Of a stretch of DNA of 64,000 nt, positions 43,902 through 53,457 are shown one piece after another. The translations under genes were made by a program, and so were the position numbers. The notes beneath the pieces are model-generated. The model saw only the letters and a program-made list of their open reading frames with translations, made no database searches and was not told the origin of the DNA. Position 1 is the stretch's first letter. The number at the start of each line of letters is the position of its first letter. This stretch comes from Aquimarina aggregata (GTDB taxonomy: Bacteria; Bacteroidota; Bacteroidia; Flavobacteriales; Flavobacteriaceae): assembly GCF_001632745.1 (NCBI RefSeq), contig NZ_LQRT01000058.1:248001-312000 (forward strand). Reading direction: 5' to 3'.

Positions 43902-45446
43902 ATGAAAAACAACAACTTAAGAATAGTTTTCTCTATTCTTTTAACAGTATTGTTTACAACAGTATTGTTTGCTCAACCCACACCACCATCTGGAAAATCA
44001 TGGAAACGTGTAAATGCCTTATCAGATGAATTTAATTCACTCGATGGAAACAAATGGAAAAAGAATAGTCATGTAAATTGGAAAGGAAGAAGTCCAAGTC
44101 AGTTTAATCCAAATAATGTTTCTGTAAGTAATGGAAAACTTAAAATTAAAGGAACTCCTAAAGATCCAAATGTAGGAAGAATAGGAGATCGCATTTGGAC
44201 TGGTATTTTGCGTTCTGATAAAGCTTCTTTTAAACCGGGAATGTATGCAGAAGCCAGTGTTAAAAATGCAGATATGACAATAGTATCGTCTTTTTGGATG
44301 CAAGGTCGATTTAGTGAAATAGATGTAATAGAAAATTGGGGAACAGTTAAGAATCAAAGATGGAAGAATTTAGAGACTACCATGGAAATGAATACTCATT
44401 ATTTTCCTCAACCTTGTGGATTTGATTGTGATAGAACAACCCAAAAACATTTTAATGATGGAACCCGAAATGCAGACAATTTTAATGTTTATGGGGTCTG
44501 GTGGAAAGATGCTAGAACGATATTATGGTATAAAAACCCTAAGAATAGAGCCAACCCTGTAGCAGAGGTAAGACTGCCTTATAATTTTAACGAAGGTATG
44601 TGGATGTATTTTGACATGGAAGCATTTACATGGGGTCCAGGTGTTGCCGATAATAATGAGTTAAATAACAACAATCGTAATACTGCTCAATATGACTGGG
44701 TACATACTTATGAATTGGTTAATGGAGGAGGAGGAGGCTCGGATCCAGATCCCGATCCAACAGGTAATGATAATGCGTTTTACATCGTAAATAGACAAAC
44801 TCAGAAGAAAATTCGTCCACAAAATAGTGCGGATGCATCTAAGATTATTCAGGTAGCCTCAAATGCAACCGATAATAATGTAAAATGGGAGCAAGTGAAT
44901 ACTTCTGGAGGATATTTTTATTTAAAAAACGTTCAGACAGGTAAATATTTTAGACCTGCTGGTGATAATGATGGGGCAGATATAGAACAACGCCCTACAA
45001 GTTATTCAGGAAACTATACCCAGTGGAAAAAAATAAACACTTCAAATGGGTTTTTCTATTTGCAAAATAGACAAACAGGAATGTATTTTAGACCTACTGG
45101 AGATAATAATAACGATAAGATGATTCAAAGGCCAACTTCTTATGGGGGAAATTACACCCAGTGGAAATTCCAAAACGCAAGTAGTAAATCTGCAGGTATT
45201 GCTACTTTAGATTTTAAATTACAGGCAATTGGCAATACCTTAAAAATAAATTTAGAAAAAGCTGGAGCAGTCTCAGTAAATGTATATGATCTAGGAGGTA
45301 ATTATGTATATAATGATTCTTTTATTTCAAATACATCTGAGGTTTCTATTCCTTTTAGAAAAGGTGTAGGGTTAGCAACTGGTGTGTATATAGCTAAAGT
45401 AATTTCTAATGATCAAGTTAAAACAGTGAAATTTGCTATTAAGTAA
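43902..45446 (+). CDS. Secreted GH16 agarase/porphyranase-type hydrolase with ricin-like module and T9SS tail
   Basis: 514 residues with a signal peptide (cleavage after VLFAQ). GH16 catalytic domain about 30-275: SDEFNSLDGNKWKK, NWKGRSPSQFNPNNVSV, and the active site SEIDVIENWG with nucleophile E139, D141 and acid/base E144. The substrate-site neighbourhood resembles red-algal galactanases (agarase/porphyranase) more than laminarinases. After a Gly/Asp/Pro linker, three ricin-like repeats (FYIVNRQTQKKIRP, FYLKNVQTGKYFRPA, FYLQNRQTGMYFRPT) form a beta-trefoil binding module. The last 70 residues are a type IX secretion sorting domain (NVYDLGGNYV, GVYIAKVISNDQVKTVKFAIK). It is probably an extracellular endo-hydrolase feeding the PUL 6.5 kb to the left. 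Confidence 0.9.
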   Translation: MKNNNLRIVFSILLTVLFTTVLFAQPTPPSGKSWKRVNALSDEFNSLDGNKWKKNSHVNWKGRSPSQFNPNNVSVSNGKLKIKGTPKDPNVGRIGDRIWTGILRSDKASFKPGMYAEASVKNADMTIVSSFWMQGRFSEIDVIENWGTVKNQRWKNLETTMEMNTHYFPQPCGFDCDRTTQKHFNDGTRNADNFNVYGVWWKDARTILWYKNPKNRANPVAEVRLPYNFNEGMWMYFDMEAFTWGPGVADNNELNNNNRNTAQYDWVHTYELVNGGGGGSDPDPDPTGNDNAFYIVNRQTQKKIRPQNSADASKIIQVASNATDNNVKWEQVNTSGGYFYLKNVQTGKYFRPAGDNDGADIEQRPTSYSGNYTQWKKINTSNGFFYLQNRQTGMYFRPTGDNNNDKMIQRPTSYGGNYTQWKFQNASSKSAGIATLDFKLQAIGNTLKINLEKAGAVSVNVYDLGGNYVYNDSFISNTSEVSIPFRKGVGLATGVYIAKVISNDQVKTVKFAIK

Positions 45447-45478
45447 ATATCGTACTATTAGGCTATACTAATAATTAA

Positions 45479-45511
45479 GAAGACCGTCTAAAAAACTTTT
45501 TAGACGGTCTT
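45479..45511. terminator. Terminator after the GH16 gene
   Basis: AAGACCGTCTAAAAA / TTTTTAGACGGTCTT, a 15-bp stem between convergent genes, usable from both sides. Confidence 0.85.
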
Positions 45512-45533
45512 ACTATTTAATTTTAGTAAAAAA

Positions 45534-46487
45534 CTATTTTCTTTTAATTACCTTTTGAGCAGCGCTAGTTATTGCCGCGGCGTTTAATCCATATTTCTCC
45601 ATAAGTTGTTCTGGTGTCCCACTTTCTCCAAAAGTGTCATTAGTAGCAATGAATTCTTGTGGAGTAGGGTGGTTTTTAACCAATACTCGTGATACACTTT
45701 CCCCCAGTCCACCTAAGATATTGTGTTCTTCAGCAGTTACAACGCATCCTGTTTTCTTAACAGAATTTAAAATAGCTTCATCATCTAAAGGTTTAATTGT
45801 ATGAATATTAATTACTTCAGCGCTGATACCTTGTTCTTGTAATGTTTCAGCAGCTTGTAATGCTTCCCATACCAAATGTCCAGTAGCAACAATCGTTACA
45901 TCTGTACCTTCTTGAAGAAGTACTGCTTTTCCGATCTCAAAAGTTTGATCTTCTGTAGTAAAATTGGCTACTTTTGGTCTTCCAAAGCGCAAATATACTG
46001 GCCCTTGATGATCCGCAATAGCAATTGTAGCTGCTTTCGTCTGGTTGTAATCACAGGTATTAATAACGGTCATACCAGGTAGCATCTTCATTAAACCAAT
46101 ATCTTCTAGTATTTGATGTGTAGCACCGTCTTCACCAAGTGTTAATCCTGCATGAGAGGCACATATTTTTACGTTCTTACCACTATAAGCGATAGATTGT
46201 CGAATTTGATCATAAACACGTCCTGTAGAGAAGTTAGCAAATGTTCCTGTAAAAGGTATTTTACCTCCTATAGTTAAACCAGCCGCAATCCCCATCATAT
46301 TTGCTTCTGCAATTCCTATTTGAAAAAAGCGTTCTGGATTATTGGCAATAAAAGCATCCATCTTTAAAGAACCAATCAAGTCCGCACATAGTGCAACTAC
46401 ATTCTCGTTTGTTTTACCCAATTCTTCAAGACCAGCTCCAAAACCAGAACGGGTGTCTTTTTTTCCTGTATCTATATATTTTTTCAT
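45534..46487 (-). CDS. Transketolase, C-terminal subunit
   Basis: 317 residues holding the pyrimidine-binding (RSGFGAGLEELGK ... EANMMGIAAGL) and C-terminal (ADHQGPVYLRFGRPK; NIHTIKPLDDEAI) transketolase domains. It pairs with the N-terminal half encoded 22 bp upstream; together they form one enzyme of the pentose phosphate pathway as in many Bacteroidota. Confidence 0.95.
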   Translation of the reverse strand: MKKYIDTGKKDTRSGFGAGLEELGKTNENVVALCADLIGSLKMDAFIANNPERFFQIGIAEANMMGIAAGLTIGGKIPFTGTFANFSTGRVYDQIRQSIAYSGKNVKICASHAGLTLGEDGATHQILEDIGLMKMLPGMTVINTCDYNQTKAATIAIADHQGPVYLRFGRPKVANFTTEDQTFEIGKAVLLQEGTDVTIVATGHLVWEALQAAETLQEQGISAEVINIHTIKPLDDEAILNSVKKTGCVVTAEEHNILGGLGESVSRVLVKNHPTPQEFIATNDTFGESGTPEQLMEKYGLNAAAITSAAQKVIKRK

Positions 46488-46509
46488 TTTCTTTTTTGAT
46501 TTGGATAAA

Positions 46510-47355
46510 TTAATAATCTCCTAGAGTTTCAGGGTTTTGAGCTAAACCGATTTTTAATTGCTCATCATTAGGAGCTTTACCATGCCAAGCATGAGTATGC
46601 ATCATAAAATCTACACCGTTACCCATTATAGTGTATAATAATACACATACAGGTTTTCCTTTTCCTGTTCTACTTTTAGCTTCTTTTAACCCTTCAATAA
46701 CCGCAGTTAGATTATTTCCTTCTTTGATTTCCATAACATCCCAACCAAAAGCTTCAAATTTTGCTTTTAAACTACCCATAGACAGTACATCATCTGTAGA
46801 TCCATCTATTTGTTGCCCATTTAGATCAATGGTGGCAATAAGATTATCTACTTTTTTTCCTGCAGCATACATAATAGCTTCCCAATTTTGACCTTCTTGT
46901 AGCTCACCATCACCATGTAAACTATAAACTAAATTATCATCATTGTTTAATTTTTTTGCTTGCGCAGCACCCAATGCTACAGACATTCCTTGTCCGAGTG
47001 ATCCAGAAGCGATTCGAATTCCAGGTAGTCCTTCATGAGTTGTAGGATGTCCTTGTAATCTACTATTGATGAGTCTGAATGTATTTAACTCTTCTACAGG
47101 AAAATATCCGCTTCGAGCTAAAACACTGTAGTATACAGGTGATATATGTCCATTGGATAAAAAGAAGAGATCTTCTCCGATTCCATCCATATCAAATCCA
47201 TCTTTTCTTTCTAGAATCTCTTGATAAAGAGCGACAAAAAATTCAGTACATCCTAATGAACCTCCTGGGTGTCCAGAGTTTACTTTATGTACTTGTCGCA
47301 GAATATCTCTACGAACTTGGGTTGCAAAATCTTCTAATTGTTTTGTTTTTGGCAT
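46510..47355 (-). CDS. Transketolase, N-terminal (TPP-binding) subunit
   Basis: 281 residues with the thiamine-diphosphate motif GDGELQEGQNWEAIMYA ending at DLNGQQIDG, and the substrate-site HVNSGHPGGSLGCTEF-type block near the N-terminus. It is the first gene of the split transketolase pair. It would interconvert xylulose-5-phosphate made downstream of the xylose isomerase, although it is a housekeeping gene and not part of the PUL. Confidence 0.95.
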   Translation of the reverse strand: MPKTKQLEDFATQVRRDILRQVHKVNSGHPGGSLGCTEFFVALYQEILERKDGFDMDGIGEDLFFLSNGHISPVYYSVLARSGYFPVEELNTFRLINSRLQGHPTTHEGLPGIRIASGSLGQGMSVALGAAQAKKLNNDDNLVYSLHGDGELQEGQNWEAIMYAAGKKVDNLIATIDLNGQQIDGSTDDVLSMGSLKAKFEAFGWDVMEIKEGNNLTAVIEGLKEAKSRTGKGKPVCVLLYTIMGNGVDFMMHTHAWHGKAPNDEQLKIGLAQNPETLGDY

Positions 47356-47504
47356 TACGGTAGCTATTATCTTTATAATAAAGGCTCAAAAATACAGGTT
47401 TTGTATACGGTGACAAAATGTATATATAGCTTTTAATTAAGAAAGGATTGTTAATAACGAAAAGTTTTCGAAATCTTAAGGTGATTCATGTAATTTTAGT
47501 TAGT

Positions 47505-47512
47505 TATCTTTG
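47505..47512 (+). promoter_or_regulatory. -7 promoter element of tgt
   Basis: TATCTTTG is an exact TAnnTTTG match, 20 bp before the tgt ATG. The -33 element is not clear. Confidence 0.5.
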
Positions 47513-47532
47513 CGCTCTATCAAATAAAAAAT

Positions 47533-48663
47533 ATGCAATTCGATCTTTTATCTAAAGACCCTCAAAGTAAGGCTAGAGCCGGAAAAATCACTACAGATCA
47601 CGGTGTTATAGAAACTCCAATTTTTATGCCCGTAGGGACAGTAGCAACTGTGAAAGGTGTGCATCAAAGAGAATTGAAAAATGATATCAATCCTGATATA
47701 ATTCTAGGAAACACTTATCATTTATATCTTAGACCTAAAACGACAATTCTAGAAAAAGCTGGTGGACTGCATAAATTCATGAATTGGGATAGAAATATTT
47801 TGACAGATAGTGGTGGTTATCAGGTGTATTCACTTTCTGCTAATCGAAAAATAAAAGAAGAAGGGGTAAAGTTTAAATCGCATATAGATGGCTCATATCA
47901 TGTATTTACTCCCGAAAACGTAATGGAGATCCAGCGTACTATAGGGGCAGATATTATTATGGCGTTCGATGAGTGTACCCCATACCCCTGTGACTACAAT
48001 TATGCCAAGAGAAGCATGCATATGACACATAGATGGTTAGATCGCTGTATGCAACATCTCGAAAAAATTCCGGTTAAGTATGGATATGATCAAGCTTTTT
48101 TTCCAATAGTACAAGGAAGTACCTATAAAGATTTAAGAAAACAGTCGGCAGAGTATATTGCCAACGCAGGAGCTGTTGGAAATGCAATAGGAGGATTGTC
48201 TGTAGGAGAGCCAGCAGAAGAAATGTATGCTATGACAGAAGTAGTTACCGATATTTTGCCAGAAGATAAACCTCGTTATTTAATGGGGGTGGGTACTCCT
48301 ATTAATATATTAGAAAATATAGCCTTAGGTGTAGATATGTTTGATTGTGTAATGCCTACGCGTAATGCTCGTAACGGAATGTTATTTACAGCACACGGTA
48401 CGATCAATATGAAAAATAAAAAATGGGAAGATGATTTTTCACCGATAGATGAAATGGGTATTACATTTGTTGATACCGAATATTCTAAAGCGTATTTAAA
48501 ACATCTGTTCTCGGTAAATGAGTTGTTAGGAAAACAAATAGCCACAATACATAATTTAGGTTTTTATATGTGGTTGGTTAGAGAAGCTAGAAAACATATA
48601 TTAGCAGGAGATTTCTATAGTTGGAAAAATATGATGGTTAAACAAATGGATAAACGATTATAA
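47533..48663 (+). CDS. tgt: Queuine/preQ1 tRNA-guanosine transglycosylase, zinc cysteines replaced
   Basis: 376 residues, normal length. Catalytic region is intact: TDSGGYQVYS, VGEPAEEMY, LMGVGTPINILENIALGVDMFDCVMPTRNARNG. It exchanges guanine 34 of Asn, Asp, His and Tyr tRNAs for a queuosine precursor. The C-terminal segment that in E. coli reads ECDCYTC is here MGITFVD (G309, T311, D314), so the three zinc-binding cysteines are missing while the fourth ligand His (IATIHNLGFY) remains. The flanking SKAYLKHLF aligns without gap, so this is not a frameshift. It is followed after one base by the LptF/LptG permease gene. Confidence 0.95.
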   Translation: MQFDLLSKDPQSKARAGKITTDHGVIETPIFMPVGTVATVKGVHQRELKNDINPDIILGNTYHLYLRPKTTILEKAGGLHKFMNWDRNILTDSGGYQVYSLSANRKIKEEGVKFKSHIDGSYHVFTPENVMEIQRTIGADIIMAFDECTPYPCDYNYAKRSMHMTHRWLDRCMQHLEKIPVKYGYDQAFFPIVQGSTYKDLRKQSAEYIANAGAVGNAIGGLSVGEPAEEMYAMTEVVTDILPEDKPRYLMGVGTPINILENIALGVDMFDCVMPTRNARNGMLFTAHGTINMKNKKWEDDFSPIDEMGITFVDTEYSKAYLKHLFSVNELLGKQIATIHNLGFYMWLVREARKHILAGDFYSWKNMMVKQMDKRL

Positions 48664-48664
48664 A

Positions 48665-49735
48665 TTGAAAATACTAGACTGGTACATACTTAAAAGGTAT
48701 TTAGGGACATTTTTTACGATGATTTTACTATTTATTCCTATTGGGATTATAGTAGATGTTTCCGAGAAAATAGATAATATGTTAGAGCATAAAGTGCCTT
48801 TTAGTGCGGTTATAGGATATTATCTAGATTTCACAGTGTATTTTGCTAACTTGTTATTTCCACTCTTTGTATTTTTATCAGTAATCTGGTTTACCTCTAA
48901 ACTAGCCAATAAAACCGAAATTATTGCATTTTTAAGTTCTGGTGTTTCTTTTTGGAGATTTCTTAGACCGTATATGATTGGTGCGGTTATTATTTGTGTT
49001 GGAGCATTGGCCATGGGATTGTTTTTGGCACCAAAGGCAAGTCAAGGGTTTAATGAATTTAAATATACGTATCTTAAAAAAGGGAAAAAGGTACAAGAAA
49101 CAAGAAATATTTATAGACAACTTAATGATAGCGTGTTTTTATATGCTAATAAGTTTAACCCTTTAGAAAAATCAGCAAATAACTTTACTATAGAATATTT
49201 TAGTGGTAATGTGTTGAAAACTAAGATTTCTGCAAGAAAAATTAAATTTAAAGATAGCATTTATGAACTTACAGATTTTGTAAAGCGAAAAATATTGGAT
49301 GGTAAAGATATTCTTGAAAAAGAAACCAAAAAGGATACCTTACTTCCTTTTAATATAGACGAATTTACACCAGTAACTTATGTTGCAGAAACACTAAACT
49401 ATACAGAATTAAGTGAATTTATTGAAAAAGAAAGTAAACGAGGTTCGTCTGATATAAATAGATACAAAGTTGTAGCGTATAAAAGATGGAGTCTTCCGAT
49501 ATCAGCATTTATTCTTACTATTATTGGGGTAGCTGTATCTTCGATGAAAAGGCGTGGGGGTATGGGAGTTAATCTCGCCGTAGGGATTTCACTAGCTTTT
49601 GTGTTCATCTTTTTTGATAAAGTATTAGGAACATTGGCTAATCAGTCTGATTTCCCCCCGGTCATTGCTGTTTGGTTTCCTAATTTTTCATTCGGAATTT
49701 TAGCAATTTATTTATTGTATAATGCCAAACGTTAA
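48665..49735 (+). CDS. lptG: LptF/LptG family permease (YjgP/YjgQ)
   Basis: 356 residues beginning with TTG at 48665; this start keeps the conserved N-terminal KILDWYILKRYLGTFF, whereas the next ATG would cut into the first TM helix. About six TM helices surround a periplasmic jelly-roll domain (about 125-260). It is a subunit of the LPS transport ABC exporter in the inner membrane. Its end overlaps the EamA gene by 14 bp. Confidence 0.9.
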   Translation: MKILDWYILKRYLGTFFTMILLFIPIGIIVDVSEKIDNMLEHKVPFSAVIGYYLDFTVYFANLLFPLFVFLSVIWFTSKLANKTEIIAFLSSGVSFWRFLRPYMIGAVIICVGALAMGLFLAPKASQGFNEFKYTYLKKGKKVQETRNIYRQLNDSVFLYANKFNPLEKSANNFTIEYFSGNVLKTKISARKIKFKDSIYELTDFVKRKILDGKDILEKETKKDTLLPFNIDEFTPVTYVAETLNYTELSEFIEKESKRGSSDINRYKVVAYKRWSLPISAFILTIIGVAVSSMKRRGGMGVNLAVGISLAFVFIFFDKVLGTLANQSDFPPVIAVWFPNFSFGILAIYLLYNAKR

Positions 49736-50654
49736 GCTTAAAAACTACCTGCATTTACACTTTATTGTTTTTGTATGGGGATTTACAGCTATTTTAGGAG
49801 AGCTTATCACCATTGAAGCACTACCGCTTGTATGGTATCGAATGCTTTTGGCATCTGGATTTATTTTTTTGTATATCTACATCAAAAAAATAGCATTAAT
49901 AGTTTCAAGAAAATTACTGATTACACTTTTTATTGCGGGAATTATAATAGCACTTCATTGGATTACCTTTTTTGCAGCAATCAAAGTTTCAAATGTCTCC
50001 ATAACACTTGCAATGTTGTCTACAGGTGCATTTTTTACTTCTATCTTAGAACCCATTTTTTATAAAAGAAAACTAATTTGGTACGAAGTTTTTTTCGGAA
50101 TATTAGTAATCTCAGGCCTTTATCTAATTTTTAAAGTAGAAGGGGAGTATACAACCGGAATTATCTATGCCTTGTGTTCGGCTTTTTTATCTTCTGTCTT
50201 CTCTATAATTAACGGAAAAATGGCAAAAGAGTACAATCCTTCAATGATTTCTTTCTACGAATTGTCGAGTGGAGTCTTATTTATTACTATATACCTCTTA
50301 GGGCTCACTTTTTTTGGAGAGCCAACAGCTGGATTTACAATTTCATTTTTTCAATTATCAACTTCAGATTGGTTATATATTATGATATTGGCTTCTGTTT
50401 GTACGGCATATGCTTTTATTGGATCCGTGCAGGTTATGAAGTATTTAAGCCCTTATACCGTCATGTTAACTATAAACTTAGAGCCTGTTTATGGGATCAT
50501 ATTGGCGTATATGATTTTTGGAGATGCTGAAAAAATGAACCCTCAATTTTATTATGGCGCTTTGATTATTCTAAGCACTGTAATATTGAATGGAATCTTT
50601 AAAAATGCTAAAAAAAGAAAAAGACCGTCAACTTTAGGTAACATTACAAAGTAA
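49722..50654 (+). CDS. EamA/DMT-family transporter
   Basis: 310 residues with ten predicted TM helices in two EamA repeats (FIVFVWGFTAILGELITIEALPL-type N-terminal block; second repeat from GIIYALCSAFLSSVFSIING). Probable metabolite exporter of unknown substrate. Translationally coupled with lptG through a 14-bp overlap. Confidence 0.9.
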   Translation: MPNVKLKNYLHLHFIVFVWGFTAILGELITIEALPLVWYRMLLASGFIFLYIYIKKIALIVSRKLLITLFIAGIIIALHWITFFAAIKVSNVSITLAMLSTGAFFTSILEPIFYKRKLIWYEVFFGILVISGLYLIFKVEGEYTTGIIYALCSAFLSSVFSIINGKMAKEYNPSMISFYELSSGVLFITIYLLGLTFFGEPTAGFTISFFQLSTSDWLYIMILASVCTAYAFIGSVQVMKYLSPYTVMLTINLEPVYGIILAYMIFGDAEKMNPQFYYGALIILSTVILNGIFKNAKKRKRPSTLGNITK

Positions 50655-50705
50655 AGTTTTTATATTTGTCGGCTAACCCTAGTTAACATAAATATACTCT
50701 CGAGT

Positions 50706-51659
50706 ATGGAATATTTAGAATTTGAACTCCCCATTAAAGAGCTTGAAGAACAGTTTCAAAAGGCCTGCGCTATAGGTGAAGAAAGTGAAGTAGATGTTAC
50801 AGACACGTGTAAGCAGATCGAAAAGAAACTGAAAGAAACCAAGAAAGAGATATACAAAAATCTTACAGCTTGGCAACGTGTACAGCTATCTAGGCATCCT
50901 TCTAGGCCCTACACATTAGATTATATCGACGCAATCTGTGGAGAATCTTTTTTAGAACTTCATGGAGATCGTAATGTAAAAGATGATAAGGCGATGATCG
51001 GAGGACTTGGTAAAATTGGAGACCAAAGCTTTATGTTTATTGGCCAACAGAAAGGATATAATACCAAGACAAGGCAATATCGAAATTTTGGTATGGCAAA
51101 TCCTGAAGGATACCGAAAAGCACTTCGTTTAATGAAAAGTGCAGAAAAATTTAATATTCCTGTAGTAACATTCGTCGATACACCAGGTGCTTATCCAGGT
51201 TTGGAAGCCGAGGAAAGAGGTCAAGGAGAAGCAATTGCTAGAAATATCCTTGAGATGACACGTCTTAAAGTACCTATAATTGTTGTTATTATTGGTGAAG
51301 GTGCAAGTGGTGGAGCGTTAGGAATTGGTGTTGGAGATAAAGTATTAATGTTAGAAAATGCTTGGTACTCTGTAATATCACCAGAAAATTGCTCCTCTAT
51401 TTTATGGAGAAGTTGGGAACAAAAAGAAATAGCGGCAGAAGCATTAAAACTTACAGCCAAAGATGGTGTTAAGCTTAAAGTAGTTGACGGAATAGTAAGA
51501 GAACCTCTTGGAGGTGCTCATAGTGATCGAGAAACTACTTTTAAGACGGTAAGAGATATAATTTCTGCATCGTATGACGAATTAAAAAACTTATCACCAG
51601 AAGAATTGATTGAAAAACGTATGGATAAATATGCGAATATGGGAGTCTTTAAAGACTAA
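50706..51659 (+). CDS. accA: Acetyl-CoA carboxylase, carboxyltransferase subunit alpha
   Basis: 317 residues. Typical AccA blocks: LSRHPSRPYTLDYI, FLELHGDRNVKDDKAMIGGL, VTFVDTPGAYPGLEAEERGQ, GEGASGGALGIGVGD, SVISPENCSSILW. Catalyses carboxyl transfer to acetyl-CoA in fatty acid synthesis with AccD. Confidence 0.97.
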   Translation: MEYLEFELPIKELEEQFQKACAIGEESEVDVTDTCKQIEKKLKETKKEIYKNLTAWQRVQLSRHPSRPYTLDYIDAICGESFLELHGDRNVKDDKAMIGGLGKIGDQSFMFIGQQKGYNTKTRQYRNFGMANPEGYRKALRLMKSAEKFNIPVVTFVDTPGAYPGLEAEERGQGEAIARNILEMTRLKVPIIVVIIGEGASGGALGIGVGDKVLMLENAWYSVISPENCSSILWRSWEQKEIAAEALKLTAKDGVKLKVVDGIVREPLGGAHSDRETTFKTVRDIISASYDELKNLSPEELIEKRMDKYANMGVFKD

Positions 51660-51683
51660 CCCCTAAAAAATCACTTACTACCT

Positions 51684-51714
51684 AAATCTGAAGTTTGGAA
51701 CTTCAGATTTTTTT
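51684..51714 (+). terminator. Terminator after accA
   Basis: AAATCTGAAG / CTTCAGATTT with a 7-base loop and a T7 tract. Confidence 0.85.
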
Positions 51715-51753
51715 ATGCTTATTAACAATAAAATTTAGTTATCAACAGTTCAT

Positions 51754-51785
51754 TTGTTAAAGACCGGTGGACATTCGTATCTTTG
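51754..51785 (+). promoter_or_regulatory. Promoter of dnaB
   Basis: TTG at 51754-51756 and TATCTTTG at 51778-51785 fit the Bacteroidota consensus (TTG, about 20 bp, TAnnTTTG), 43 bp before the dnaB start. Confidence 0.55.
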
Positions 51786-51827
51786 TAAGTAGGTACATCT
51801 CTTTACAATTTTTTTACATTCGTAGTC

Positions 51828-53372
51828 ATGGAAAAAGTACAGCAAGCGCAGCAAACAAGTTACGGTCGGGGGAACGTAATTTCGCTGGAAAAAGGAAAAA
51901 TACCTCCGCAAGCAGTTGATTTAGAGGAAGTTGTGCTTGGGGCAATGATGATAGATAAGAAAGGAGTCGATGAAATTATTGACATTCTTAATCCAGATGT
52001 TTTTTATCGAGAGTCGCATCAATATATTTTTGAAGCGATTTATAAACTCTTCGAAAACTCTGAGCCAATCGACTTATTAACGGTTTCTAGTCAACTTAAG
52101 AAAGATTCGAAATTAGAATTAGCCGGCGGGGATTATTATTTGATACAGTTAACCCAAAAAGTAGCTTCTTCAGCACATATTGAGTTTCATGCTCGTATTA
52201 TTCTACAGAAATACATACAACGTAGTTTGATCAAAATTTCAAATGAAATTATTGAAGAATCATACGATGAAACTACAGATGTTTTTGACCTGTTAGATAT
52301 GGCAGAATCAAGATTATATGAAGTTACACAAGGAAATATAAAAAGATCTACAGAGACAGCACAAAGTTTAGTTATTCAAGCAAAAAAGAAGATTCAAGAA
52401 ATATCTAATCAAGAGGGAATGAGTGGTGTCCCTTCTGGTTTTGATAAGCTTGACAAACTTACTTCAGGATGGCAACCAAGTGATTTAATTATTGTAGCTG
52501 CTCGACCAGGTATGGGTAAAACCGCATTAACCCTATCTATGGCCAGAAATATGGCTGTTGGTAGTAATATACCTGTTGCCTTTTTCTCTCTGGAGATGTC
52601 ATCAGTCCAATTGATTACACGTTTAATATCTTCTGAGACTGGTCTTTCTTCAGAAAAATTACGTACCGGTAAACTTGAAAAACATGAATGGGAACAGCTT
52701 AATGTCAAAGTTAAAGATCTAGAGAAGGCTCCATTGTTTATTGATGATACACCTTCATTGTCAATTTTTGACCTTAGAGCTAAGGCGCGTCGTTTGGCAT
52801 CTCAGCACGGTATTAGGATGATTGTTATCGATTACCTTCAATTAATGACAGCTGGAGGAAGCGGTAAAAATGGAAATCGTGAACAAGAGATTTCTACAAT
52901 TTCTCGTAACTTAAAGGCTTTAGCAAAAGAATTAAATATTCCAGTAATTGCTTTATCTCAGTTATCACGTGCGGTTGAAACACGTGGGGGAAGTAAAAGA
53001 CCTTTATTGAGTGACCTTCGTGAATCAGGTGCGATTGAGCAAGATGCCGATATTGTAGCTTTTATATTTAGACCAGAATATTATAAAATAGATGAGTGGG
53101 ATGATGAAGAAAGATCACCAACTCAGGGGCAAGGAGAATTCATTGTTGCCAAACACCGTAATGGTGGTCTCGAAAATATAAGGTTAAAGTTTATTGGTCA
53201 CTTAGGTAAATTTGATAACTTAGATGACTTTGGTACTCCGTTTGAGTTTCATTCTAAAATGAATGAAGATGAAGAAAATGATCCTTTTAGTACTAGTAAT
53301 CTTCCTAGTGCAGATGAAGCTTTTGGGAGTAGTATAAATGATACAAATGATGATGATGAGGTACCTTTCTAG
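51828..53372 (+). CDS. dnaB: Replicative DNA helicase
   Basis: 514 residues. N-terminal DnaB domain (VDLEEVVLGAMMIDKKGVDE), linker, then RecA-like ATPase with Walker A ARPGMGKTA (228-232 GMGKT) and Walker B-type MIVIDYLQLM, and LSRAVETRGG. An acidic C-terminal tail (DEENDPFSTSNLP) is typical of Bacteroidota. Unwinds DNA at the fork. Single gene with its own promoter. Confidence 0.97.
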   Translation: MEKVQQAQQTSYGRGNVISLEKGKIPPQAVDLEEVVLGAMMIDKKGVDEIIDILNPDVFYRESHQYIFEAIYKLFENSEPIDLLTVSSQLKKDSKLELAGGDYYLIQLTQKVASSAHIEFHARIILQKYIQRSLIKISNEIIEESYDETTDVFDLLDMAESRLYEVTQGNIKRSTETAQSLVIQAKKKIQEISNQEGMSGVPSGFDKLDKLTSGWQPSDLIIVAARPGMGKTALTLSMARNMAVGSNIPVAFFSLEMSSVQLITRLISSETGLSSEKLRTGKLEKHEWEQLNVKVKDLEKAPLFIDDTPSLSIFDLRAKARRLASQHGIRMIVIDYLQLMTAGGSGKNGNREQEISTISRNLKALAKELNIPVIALSQLSRAVETRGGSKRPLLSDLRESGAIEQDADIVAFIFRPEYYKIDEWDDEERSPTQGQGEFIVAKHRNGGLENIRLKFIGHLGKFDNLDDFGTPFEFHSKMNEDEENDPFSTSNLPSADEAFGSSINDTNDDDEVPF

Positions 53373-53457
53373 ACTATATGCGTTAATTTAACTATATTTC
53401 AAGGTTGTATTTACTCATAGTCTGAGTATTAGACTTAATTAATTTAAAAAAAAATCA

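Noticed and set aside
45534..47355. Frameshifted or broken transketolase
   Set aside because: The two-gene split with a clean 22-bp gap is the normal arrangement in many Bacteroidota.
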